Below, one piece after another: positions 32,156 through 41,371 of a stretch of 64,000 nt of DNA. Each line of letters starts with the position of its first letter. Position 1 is the first letter of the stretch. The stretch comes from Symsagittifera roscoffensis (lineage: Eukaryota > Xenacoelomorpha > Acoela > Convolutidae): assembly GCF_963678635.1 (NCBI RefSeq), contig NC_087064.1, positions 60,212,338 through 60,276,337 on the forward strand. Reading direction: 5' to 3'. The notes below the pieces were generated by a model. That model was given only the letters and a program-made list of their open reading frames with translations, had not been told where the DNA came from and did no database searches. The translations under genes were made by a program, and so were the position numbers.

Positions 32156-35100
32156 CGAAACTCCAGATGATGATGAAATCTTTCCTTTTATAGTAGATGC
32201 AGATACTGATAGAGGACAACACATATTTTGTCAAAATTTACTCGTAAATTTATTTGAACCCGGAATCAGTCCATGTAAAACAGAGTTCCCCGATGTAAAA
32301 ATCAAAAGACAAATCATAGATCACTATCTAAAAGATATATGCAACATAACACAACAGTATGGAATCTACTCTATAGAATTCATTTCCCCAAACCATAATA
32401 ATAGAACATATACTATTCAAACAGACGATCTTGACTTAGAATTTTCAAAAGTTTTTTCAGAATATATAAAAAGCATCCAATACCATAACTCACAAAGAGC
32501 AAACTCCATTTTCACCAATGAAGTTTTCGCAATAATATATAGTTATATTTCGATATTAGAAAACGAAATCCCAATAACAAATGTCTCACCGACAGAAACA
32601 TCTAAACATTTAAGAGTACGAAATGAAATCACACTACTCTCTAGTTATTTAAACATCATTAAAGAAAATTTCACGAAAGACGACGTTTCACAACATACAA
32701 AACACGATCTACAAAAAATTTTGGCATGGTTCATAATAGATTATTTCACACACAATATTGATTTAATTGCACAAGCGAGAAAAAATTTTAGACCCCAAAA
32801 TTCGAACGATGATACCGCTATCACAGAACAATCAGATTATGTTTGGGACCCCGAATGGTCTCATCCCGCATTTATAAGCTTCCCACAAACAATCTCAAGT
32901 CAAGCAATAAGTACAATATCTTACATAAGAGATTATGTAAGAGTAATACCATTAACAATTGATGCAACACCATTAAACTATAATACATTTTTACCCGATA
33001 CACAAAATAATAGTTTAAACTCTACAGTTATACACAATGAAAACCTCAATGGAACTAGGAATCTTACTCAACAAGATATCCAGACACCATCACACTTCAT
33101 AAATGAAGAAATTGTACACACAACAACTACACAACAAAGTATTTCACCAATACGCCCAAATTTAACAACACCAAGAAATACAAATCCTTCACAAACACAG
33201 GTAACCTTACAATCAACCGTTAAACCTTCGGTTGCCCCTAAATATTCACATATGGATTACCAAACATACAGACCCATGACAATACCATCAAAAACACGCA
33301 AAACATTCACTAGAAACAACTTTACAGACCATAATTATAATTATACACATCCATCAAAAACATATAATCAACCACAAAAAAATTTTAACCAATATACAAG
33401 ACCTCGAAACTGGGATAACCCAACGGCCCAATATAATTCCAAAAATTTTCAACCAAATCCTCCACAGGATCGCAGTGAAAATTACCCATTTTTTCAACAA
33501 AATAAAAATAAAAAACAGACATCTTATCAAATGGATTATTTATCCTCAGATGATGATTTCTTACAACCAGATATATTTGCACCAAATACTCAAGAATATC
33601 GTAGACAAGGAATACAGAGAACACGTACAAATCATAGAAATTTTTCTCCACAACCAATAGATGCACAACATCAACAACCAATTCAACAACAAAATCTAAT
33701 TAATACACAATCTTTTCAACCAATTCAACAACAAAATCCAATGACTGCACACTCGTATCAACCATCACAAATGCAAAATGAAATACCACTCCCATATTAT
33801 CTCCAACAACATGAAATAACAAGAAACCAACTTTCAAATTTTTCTCAAATGCCAAATGCAGCAGAATCATTACAAATGACAATGAATCCATACCTTATGG
33901 GTGGATCATCAATAACATCAAACAAACCTTTAATGGTTTTCACAGGAACAGACCCTGAATACTCTGTAGAAGATTATTTAAATGCAGTAACAGCAAACCT
34001 GATTTTAAATATTGGACCTGAACCAATAAATACGCCACTACATCAAAATTGGATACATCGACGCACAGCGTTAATACAAACAACCTTAGATGGCGCAGCC
34101 CAAAAATGGTTTTCAGTACTACCTCTAGAAATAAAATCAAACTGGAAAAGGTTTACACAGGAATTTTCAAAAATGTTTGACTCCGAAAGAAACAAACAAC
34201 AACAAAGAGTTTTATGTAATGAAATTCGCAGATTACCAAACGAAACCATCAAGCAAATAGCAGTACGAATCGAAACACTAGTTCGAAAAGCATATTCACT
34301 AAATACACACGACTATAAAAACACAAAGATGACAGAAATCTTAATGATGACCTTAACACCACAATTAAGGAAAATAGCAATAAAAAAGAGAGCATCCCAT
34401 CCTTCGTCAATTCGAGAACCCGATTTAGATTTTCGAAAACTAGTAGACAAATTAGAACAAGCAGAAATCACGATGAAACTAGAAGAAACGGAAAATCTGA
34501 AATTACAATACGTTAACAGAATTGAAACGACTCCCACTAATATTAATAATATACAGGAATCAGAGACAGACCTCGTTGAAAAAATCACTGAAATACTCAA
34601 TATTTACGAAAAGAACCCAAACTTTAAAGGCAAACCATCTTTCAAAAAATGGTGTAATTATTGCCGACGATACGGACATAGTATTTCCGAATGTAGACAA
34701 AAACAGCAAGACAATCAAAATAAACCTCAAAAATATAAAGAACCAAATAAATCATTCTATCAATACATGAAAAAAGATCAAAATCTACCGAACAAAACAG
34801 TCCACAGCAACAACAGTTCAGGAAAACCACTCCCGAACAATACAAATTATACAAGAAATCAATCACCATATAACTCAAGTTATAGAGGAAGATCACCAGA
34901 ACGAAGAAACACGAATAATTCATCACAAAATCACTACAATAGACCAAATAGTCGAAATAACTACTCCAGATCAAATTCAAATACACAACGATTTGTTTCT
35001 AGATCTAATTCCCAATCAAGAAATAACTACTATCCAAACAACCAATCACGAAATTCATCATACAATAGGAATAGAAACTACTCCTATAATCGAAATAGAA

Positions 35101-38100
35101 GTTATTCAAACAACCGAAACCAGAATTACCCGAACAATCAATCAAGGAATAACTCATATAATAGATCGAACTATAACAGACCAAACAACAATTATCAAAA
35201 CAGATCGCGAAATAATTCACAAAATCGACACTCAAGTTATAATAATCGTTATAGAAATTATTCCCAATCACCACACCGAAATAATAATAACTATAATAAT
35301 TCTAATAATCGCCACAGAAGTAGTACACCTAAACATCAAAGACAAATCAATCAAGTACAGTCTAATCCAGAAACAACATCAGACCCTCCAGGTATTGATG
35401 ACACAATAACTGATACGTTACAACTCAATCAAATAAACTGTACATCATCAGATTCAGAAAGTGATACTGAAAACACTCTTTCTATCAATATGATAAAAGT
35501 CGAAAATGACTATGAATCTGTCATATATGAACAACCCTTTTCATCACACATATATGAAAATCAATCAGAATTTCTTCAAAATTATTACACTACACCCATA
35601 AATTCCACACCAACGACGCAAGAAACAAACGAGATTAACACTACAGATCAAACCAATAAAAATACAAAAACAAAATGCTTGAATACAAACCACATTTATC
35701 AAAATATACAAAAAGAACAACCCAAAGAAAAAATTTGGACAATACCATTTCTCTTAGAAAGCCCAAGAAACAAAGAATTTCAACCACCAGACCTTGAAAT
35801 AGATTTTTTAATTGATTCAGGAGCAGAATCAAACATAATAAACATCCCCACATGGAATGAAATAAAAACTTTACACCCAAAGCTAACACCTCTTGAAACC
35901 TCCAGTAAGTTAGCAACAGCACAAGGATCAACATTGATAAACTACGGAAAAATCCAATTATTTCTCCTCCCCACCAGAACAATGGAACAAAGCAAAATTT
36001 TAAATAAACCATTTAAACAAATATTCCATATCACTGATATTAAACACAATATCATTGGAATACCATTTATTTCGAAGTATATACCAACAATTAACATACT
36101 AAATAGTAAAATATTAATCAAAGATAAATATACAAAAACAAAAGAAACATCCTTAACATTTTTTCAAAGATTAAATAAACAACCACCATTCTTTTCAAAA
36201 TTCTACCCGATATTTAACCAACAAAGAAAACACCTAAAACCACTATCAGGAAATATCTATAATTTTTCAATCAAACAAGTTCACCAATATGATAAAGAAC
36301 AAAACAAACAAAAATTTTATATGTCAGAATTTGAATTCAAACCTATTCACAAATTTTTCAAAATCACAATCTCATCCATAAAATATTTGAAAAATTCGAA
36401 TTCCGATATCATTTCCTTACATGTCTATAACAACACACCTTACCAAGTAACATTACCTTTAGGACTTTTAGGATATTGTGAAACCAACGCTACAATATCA
36501 CCAATACACGAAAAAGCCTATCGCGTAAATAATATACTCCAATTACTAGATATTTGCCAATCTACAATTCTTAATGAAGAATTATCTATAAATAATATAA
36601 TAAGTAACGAAAACAGAAATACGGATTATTTCACAAAAACTCCATATTTCAAACCTACATTCAACATAAGTAACTACACAGAGGACCAACAGAAATTTTT
36701 AACAATGTTTAATTTCCAACATTCACAAATAACACAAGACGAATTCGAAAAGTTAGCCAAACAGCTAATTGAATATTCATCAGTCTATGCAACATCAAAA
36801 TTCGATGTTGGAAAAATCAGTTCATCACTACATCTCCCGTTAAAACCAAACGCAGTTTTCAAAAAACAGAGAGCAAGTAAAGTACCAATTCACTTACATG
36901 ATAAAGTAAACAGATTACTCGATATTTTAGAACAATACAACATTATATCACCAGTTAATAAAGAAGAACAACCAAAAGGCAACACATTTATCAACCCCGT
37001 TATCATTCTAGCTAAAGGAGAATCATTAAAAATCGTTCTCGATGCTAGATACCTCAATTCACTTATAGATGAATCAAAATGTAATTGGCCCATTGAACCA
37101 ATACAAGTTATTTTAACAAAAATAAACGGCAAATACTTTACAACCGCCGATATGAATAGTGCATACAATCAAATGCCACTAGATGAACAATCACGACGTT
37201 TAACACAATTTGTTATCGGAAACCAACAATATGAATTCAACCGCTTATTCTATGGAATATCCATAGGACCAGCAGCATTTTCAGCTTTTATGAGCAAAAT
37301 TTTTAGACCACTAATACTCAAGAAAAACGCAATCACCTATTTAGACGATGTTTTTATGCAATCACAAACAAAAGACGAGATGTTCAATGTTTTAGAAAAA
37401 TATCACCAAATACTTCAGAACGAAAATCTGAAGGCCGCCCCCGATAAATCACACTTCTTTTTGACAAGAGTTAAATTCTTAGGACATAATATAGAAAGAA
37501 AAACAATCACTCCATTGAAATCACGCATTGACGCTATTCAAAAACTTCAACCACCAACAAATAAAAAGAAAATCCAAGAATTTCTTGGAATGTTAAACTT
37601 TTTAAGTAAATACGTTTATAAAATGCAATTATATCTACGACCATTTTATAACATCCTTAGACAACAAAATAATTTTGAATGGAACACAGAACATCAAACA
37701 CGATTTGAAGAAGTAAAGAAACTTTTAACTGAACAAATTTCAAACACAATTCCAGATTCAAATCAACCATTTTATGCAATGTGCGATGCTTCGAACTTTG
37801 GCATCGGTGCAGCACTATTACAATCACATAATGGTACAAATAAAATGAACCTCATATCAGCAAATTCTCGATTATTCACTCAAGCAGAGCTACGACTCTC
37901 AACTCTAATGAGAGAATGTACAGCCATAATATATACACTGACAGAATATGAATTTCTGATACTTGGATCAAAACACCCCACAGTTTTATTCACAGACCAT
38001 AAACCAATCATCTTTCTCTTTACACAAAAATCTAACCCAAACCACCGAGTTTACAGATTTCAACTAATTCTAATGAAATTTCCAAACTTACATATAGTTT

Positions 38101-38273
38101 GGACTGCAGGAAAAAATCTTGCATTACCAGACACCTTAAGTCGAAATACACCACCTGAATTACTTACACGAAAAACAACAGTTGAAATACCCAAAAACAT
38201 AAAATTCTACCTTGCAGAAAACGAAACATCACCCCGATTGGAATGCAAATATGCAGTAAAAACTGATATTTAA
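32130..38273 (+). CDS. gag-pol: gag-pol part 1: Gag, protease, reverse transcriptase, RNase H (2047 aa)
   Basis: One uninterrupted frame. Gag: a long Gln/Asn-rich N-terminus (1-590), a retrotransposon-Gag/capsid-like region (about 590-800), the CCHC knuckle C842-X2-C845-X4-H850-X4-C855, then an Asn/Ser/Arg/Tyr-rich stretch (about 890-1090). Pro: D1229-S-G-A. RT: D1674 in TADMNSAY and Y1737-L-D-D. RNase H: D1886, E1929, D1956. Gag and Pol share one frame with no frameshift or stop between them. The start has A at -3 and matches element A. The frame ends at a TAA at 38271 after RNase H, but the same frame stays open beyond it into integrase. Role: virion core and reverse transcription in the cytoplasm. 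Confidence 0.93.
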   Translation: MSSTHTPGDETPDDDEIFPFIVDADTDRGQHIFCQNLLVNLFEPGISPCKTEFPDVKIKRQIIDHYLKDICNITQQYGIYSIEFISPNHNNRTYTIQTDDLDLEFSKVFSEYIKSIQYHNSQRANSIFTNEVFAIIYSYISILENEIPITNVSPTETSKHLRVRNEITLLSSYLNIIKENFTKDDVSQHTKHDLQKILAWFIIDYFTHNIDLIAQARKNFRPQNSNDDTAITEQSDYVWDPEWSHPAFISFPQTISSQAISTISYIRDYVRVIPLTIDATPLNYNTFLPDTQNNSLNSTVIHNENLNGTRNLTQQDIQTPSHFINEEIVHTTTTQQSISPIRPNLTTPRNTNPSQTQVTLQSTVKPSVAPKYSHMDYQTYRPMTIPSKTRKTFTRNNFTDHNYNYTHPSKTYNQPQKNFNQYTRPRNWDNPTAQYNSKNFQPNPPQDRSENYPFFQQNKNKKQTSYQMDYLSSDDDFLQPDIFAPNTQEYRRQGIQRTRTNHRNFSPQPIDAQHQQPIQQQNLINTQSFQPIQQQNPMTAHSYQPSQMQNEIPLPYYLQQHEITRNQLSNFSQMPNAAESLQMTMNPYLMGGSSITSNKPLMVFTGTDPEYSVEDYLNAVTANLILNIGPEPINTPLHQNWIHRRTALIQTTLDGAAQKWFSVLPLEIKSNWKRFTQEFSKMFDSERNKQQQRVLCNEIRRLPNETIKQIAVRIETLVRKAYSLNTHDYKNTKMTEILMMTLTPQLRKIAIKKRASHPSSIREPDLDFRKLVDKLEQAEITMKLEETENLKLQYVNRIETTPTNINNIQESETDLVEKITEILNIYEKNPNFKGKPSFKKWCNYCRRYGHSISECRQKQQDNQNKPQKYKEPNKSFYQYMKKDQNLPNKTVHSNNSSGKPLPNNTNYTRNQSPYNSSYRGRSPERRNTNNSSQNHYNRPNSRNNYSRSNSNTQRFVSRSNSQSRNNYYPNNQSRNSSYNRNRNYSYNRNRSYSNNRNQNYPNNQSRNNSYNRSNYNRPNNNYQNRSRNNSQNRHSSYNNRYRNYSQSPHRNNNNYNNSNNRHRSSTPKHQRQINQVQSNPETTSDPPGIDDTITDTLQLNQINCTSSDSESDTENTLSINMIKVENDYESVIYEQPFSSHIYENQSEFLQNYYTTPINSTPTTQETNEINTTDQTNKNTKTKCLNTNHIYQNIQKEQPKEKIWTIPFLLESPRNKEFQPPDLEIDFLIDSGAESNIINIPTWNEIKTLHPKLTPLETSSKLATAQGSTLINYGKIQLFLLPTRTMEQSKILNKPFKQIFHITDIKHNIIGIPFISKYIPTINILNSKILIKDKYTKTKETSLTFFQRLNKQPPFFSKFYPIFNQQRKHLKPLSGNIYNFSIKQVHQYDKEQNKQKFYMSEFEFKPIHKFFKITISSIKYLKNSNSDIISLHVYNNTPYQVTLPLGLLGYCETNATISPIHEKAYRVNNILQLLDICQSTILNEELSINNIISNENRNTDYFTKTPYFKPTFNISNYTEDQQKFLTMFNFQHSQITQDEFEKLAKQLIEYSSVYATSKFDVGKISSSLHLPLKPNAVFKKQRASKVPIHLHDKVNRLLDILEQYNIISPVNKEEQPKGNTFINPVIILAKGESLKIVLDARYLNSLIDESKCNWPIEPIQVILTKINGKYFTTADMNSAYNQMPLDEQSRRLTQFVIGNQQYEFNRLFYGISIGPAAFSAFMSKIFRPLILKKNAITYLDDVFMQSQTKDEMFNVLEKYHQILQNENLKAAPDKSHFFLTRVKFLGHNIERKTITPLKSRIDAIQKLQPPTNKKKIQEFLGMLNFLSKYVYKMQLYLRPFYNILRQQNNFEWNTEHQTRFEEVKKLLTEQISNTIPDSNQPFYAMCDASNFGIGAALLQSHNGTNKMNLISANSRLFTQAELRLSTLMRECTAIIYTLTEYEFLILGSKHPTVLFTDHKPIIFLFTQKSNPNHRVYRFQLILMKFPNLHIVWTAGKNLALPDTLSRNTPPELLTRKTTVEIPKNIKFYLAENETSPRLECKYAVKTDI
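32140..32160 (+). promoter_or_regulatory. ORF1/gag overlap with shift-like and splice-donor-like sequence
   Basis: At the end of ORF1 the codons CCC AGG TGA could favour a +1 shift into the gag frame, and the bases CAG|GTGACG fit a 5' splice-site consensus. Both are conserved in element A (3700-3716). Confidence 0.35.
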
Positions 38274-38279
38274 CAATCA
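38271..38279 (+). other. In-frame TAA between RNase H and integrase
   Basis: The stop codon is followed by CAA TCA, which fits the CARYYA context known to promote readthrough of leaky stop codons (classically after UAG in tobamoviruses). The frame is open on both sides. It is either a programmed leaky stop or a recent point mutation in this copy. Confidence 0.5.
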
Positions 38280-40352
38280 CAAATAAATAATTTACAACAT
38301 TTCCCACTTTATTTAGATTGTCAAAATAATCATTATGAAGTTGATTTACTCGGAACATCAACTTTCAAACCAATCCCATATTCTCAATGGATAAAAAATA
38401 ACACCCAACAAAAACGAACAAAACAACACCCGCCTAAGAAAGACCATTTTCCACTAATTGAAAAAGAAGATTTAACTGATAAAATAAATTTATCAGGACC
38501 ACAAACAAATGATTCAAAATACACAATAAATCAAGTTTTTGACCTCCACGACCCACTTGATACAATACCCTTATCTAAATTAGAAATCGAAAACATTTTT
38601 CTCCCCCCAACAGAAACAATTACAATTTCAACACTGAAAAAATATCAAAACCTTGACCCAGTAATTCGACAACTGAAATCATGGCACAAATATAAAACTA
38701 AACCTATCAAAGCAGATTCAACCATTTTAGGAAATAAAACACTCCTCCGATACTTTCGCAAATTTAACAACACAACAATTAACGAAAATACAGACCTTTT
38801 AGAGTATAACCTGAATGAATCTACAGTTCCATGTCTCCCTTTAAGTATGATTCTTATAGCTTTTAATATTTCACATACACAAAATATTAAAGGACACTCT
38901 GGATCAGAGAAAACATATTCAAATTTTATACAAAACTTTTATTTCCCAAATGCACCAATTTGGATAAAAGTACTATGCAATGACTGTATAGTATGTCAAC
39001 TAAATAAACCTTACCCAAATCAAAAACAAATAGCACAAAAACAAGATTTTAAAGGACAAAGTTTGTACTTTAATCATCGTATCTCATTTGATACTAAAGG
39101 ACCAATTTCACCCTCATCAGATGGAAACTCCTACATTATGGTAATTGTTGACGCATTTACACATTATGTAGCACTTAAGCCAGTACCACATTGTAACGCT
39201 TATTACGCTTACACAACACTCTATGAACACTGGATAGCAAAATTCGGACTACCAGAAATTTTAGTTACAGACAACGGTACAGAATTCATAAATAATGAAA
39301 TTATCACACTATGTCATTTATATAACATTAAACACAAACCACGTACATCTCATGCACCTTGGACAAACGGCTTAGTCGAAGGTATGAACCGTTCATTACA
39401 AGAATATCTTAGATGTATCATCAACGGAAATGATACAAAATATACCGAATGGTCAGCAGATGTAAAATTATTTCCCTTAGCGTATAATTCACAAATTACG
39501 ACAACTTTAGGAATGTCACCATACGAAATGGTTTTTAACCAAAAGCCACGCAAACCAATAATGTTTACAGCAAATTCTCATAAAAACGCACAAGGTTATT
39601 GTCAACCAAATAAAGACTCAATTTGTTATAACCTACCTTTACATACACACGAAGAAGATCATTTTCATCACCCACAAATTCTTAAACTAGCCTCCGGTAC
39701 ACACACCGAATGGATTCTAAATAGAGATAAAAAACACAATGAAATTTATCAAAAAATAACAAAAAAGTTATTACAAAGACAAAACATTAATGAACAAATC
39801 AATTCACGTTTTACACCAGCCTCCGAATTAAAAATTGGAAAATTTGTTTTAATTCCTAATTTTAATACTCAAAAAGGAATTTCTAAAAAATTACAACCCC
39901 TTCGAAAAGGACCATACCAAATAATTGCAAAACCCACTGATGTCACATATAAAATTACCGACTCAAACAAAAAAGAAATCGTTCAACATCGAAACAACCT
40001 ATTACCTTATTACCCAAAAGAATACGCACTCCGCGAATTAACTCAATTATATTCTTTCACAGGATTAAAAATCATTCAAAATGAACCACATCTGAAAAAC
40101 ACAGAACAAAATGATAACCCCACCGAAAATCAAAACACAAAACCAACCACCACCAAAAACAATACACAAAACCATAAAGAATCTCCAAAACAAAGAAAAA
40201 ATAGAAAAATGACCGAACAAATAATACCCCAAGAACAAATCGACAAATCAGAAAATAGAAAAACAACAAGACTCCGAAATCAACCACGTAAAAACTATAA
40301 AATATTCATCCCCCAATCTAAAATTTTAAAGAAAGTGGAATTTCAAAAGTAA
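38274..40352 (+). CDS. pol: gag-pol part 2: integrase (same frame after the TAA; first ATG 38847)
   Basis: The frame is open from 38274 to 40352 and is the same as that of part 1. The first ATG (38847) lies just before the zinc-binding domain, so initiation there would give a 501-residue protein. Zinc domain: His at 38874 and 38895, then VLCNDCIVC. Catalytic core: Asp at 39090 (FDTKGP), Asp at 39270 (TDNGTEF) and Glu at 39378 (VEGMNR), exactly D-35-E. The C-terminus (about 450-501) is basic. The 190 codons before 38847 are protein-like and correspond to the RNase H-IN linker of Ty3 elements. The protein inserts viral DNA in the nucleus. Confidence 0.9.
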   Translation, partial: QSQINNLQHFPLYLDCQNNHYEVDLLGTSTFKPIPYSQWIKNNTQQKRTKQHPPKKDHFPLIEKEDLTDKINLSGPQTNDSKYTINQVFDLHDPLDTIPLSKLEIENIFLPPTETITISTLKKYQNLDPVIRQLKSWHKYKTKPIKADSTILGNKTLLRYFRKFNNTTINENTDLLEYNLNESTVPCLPLSMILIAFNISHTQNIKGHSGSEKTYSNFIQNFYFPNAPIWIKVLCNDCIVCQLNKPYPNQKQIAQKQDFKGQSLYFNHRISFDTKGPISPSSDGNSYIMVIVDAFTHYVALKPVPHCNAYYAYTTLYEHWIAKFGLPEILVTDNGTEFINNEIITLCHLYNIKHKPRTSHAPWTNGLVEGMNRSLQEYLRCIINGNDTKYTEWSADVKLFPLAYNSQITTTLGMSPYEMVFNQKPRKPIMFTANSHKNAQGYCQPNKDSICYNLPLHTHEEDHFHHPQILKLASGTHTEWILNRDKKHNEIYQKITKKLLQRQNINEQINSRFTPASELKIGKFVLIPNFNTQKGISKKLQPLRKGPYQIIAKPTDVTYKITDSNKKEIVQHRNNLLPYYPKEYALRELTQLYSFTGLKIIQNEPHLKNTEQNDNPTENQNTKPTTTKNNTQNHKESPKQRKNRKMTEQIIPQEQIDKSENRKTTRLRNQPRKNYKIFIPQSKILKKVEFQK

Positions 40353-40950
40353 TTTTAACATTATACTTCACTATCTTGAAACCTTCGAAACATTTTTCAT
40401 TTACATTTTTCAAAATAACATGCTGACAAGTACGTAATAATTCTAGTTCAAAATAAACCAATAGGATTCATCCAATCCGTCACTTTCTCTAACTCAAACT
40501 AAGACCAATTAGACGAATCATATAGAACTCCAGGCACATCTATAACTATAACTTTACGACCTCCAGGTCAAAAATAAGCAAACCACTCCAACTTGACAAC
40601 TAAAATAAATATCACCATAATACCGTACCCCTCCCTTATCTAATAACCCAAAGATCAACAATATTTCCCCAACTCAGACCACGAATACCCCCAAAGCAAA
40701 TTTGTTAACTTAGCCTAAAGTAACAAAATGAACATTTTAATTAGCCTAAAGTATAAAAATCTCACCATACCCCGGATCATTTGACAAACAAAAATAAAGA
40801 AAAAGACGACCTCCCAGTCACCATGAAAATTGCCCCCAACAATTTTTTACAAAACTCAACCCACTTGTCAAAAAACTAATAAATAATCCGACCACACTAG
40901 AAAATCGCCTCAAACAGCAAAAAATATTCGACCAAGAGATCATTTCTTAA
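40353..40950 (+). other. Gap between pol and the small ORFs, with a TATA-like sequence
   Basis: No frame of note on the + strand. TTAGCCTAAAGTA occurs twice (40710-40722 and 40741-40753), the second running into TATAAAAA (40752-40759), about 190 nt before the first small ORF. It could be an internal promoter for the downstream genes. Confidence 0.4.
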
Positions 40951-41181
40951 ATGCTCTTCTCTCAATCAGTTACTAAAATACTCATAAATCTTAAACATTT
41001 TTTTACAATACTTGAAACCTTTATAATATTTCTTTTTGATATACTTGAATCTTTTCTAATAATCCTAATCATTTTTTGTAACATTTTTTTAATTTTCTAC
41101 ACTATACTCGAACTATTCCTCCAACTTTCCAAAACCCTTGATTACATCCACAGGTACGAGTCATATAACTTGTCTAAATGA
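40951..41181 (+). CDS. Small ORF a, 76-aa hydrophobic membrane protein
   Basis: Almost the whole product from about residue 15 to 62 is Ile/Leu/Phe, enough for two membrane passes, with a short polar C-terminus (DYIHRYESYNLSK). The stop TGA (41179-41181) overlaps the ATG of the next ORF in ATGA. There are small hydrophobic proteins in many enveloped viruses (viroporins and the like), but no homologue is recognised. A chance hydrophobic frame in AT-rich DNA is the main alternative; the paired arrangement with ORF b speaks against it. Confidence 0.5.
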   Translation: MLFSQSVTKILINLKHFFTILETFIIFLFDILESFLIILIIFCNIFLIFYTILELFLQLSKTLDYIHRYESYNLSK

Positions 41182-41366
41182 TACGAACAATTTTCAGTAG
41201 AACTGATATTTTTTTATTGTTTGTAATTTTCATAACATTTTTATCATCCCTCATTTTGACAATATGTAAATGTATAAAGAAAGCAATCTTCACATTTGCC
41301 CTAGCAACAATCCTTCTAATTCTTTTTTTGGAAGAATACTATAATAAACATAAACCTTCCCACTAA
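41178..41366 (+). CDS. Small ORF b, 62-aa two-pass membrane protein
   Basis: The ATG overlaps the stop of ORF a by ATGA, the arrangement used for termination-reinitiation. Two hydrophobic segments (about residues 10-30 and 36-52) are separated by a short Cys/Lys turn (CKCIKK), and the tail is polar (EEYYNKHKPSH), which is what a small hairpin membrane protein looks like. No homologue recognised. The stop at 41364-41366 is 5 nt before the ATG-less frame that follows. Confidence 0.5.
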   Translation: MIRTIFSRTDIFLLFVIFITFLSSLILTICKCIKKAIFTFALATILLILFLEEYYNKHKPSH

Positions 41367-41371
41367 AGTAA

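Noticed and set aside
34642-34986. Cys/Tyr-rich frame antisense to gag (also at 870-1214)
   Set aside because: Antisense by-product of Asn/Gln-rich sense codons; no signal peptide or motif, and the sense frame is clearly coding.
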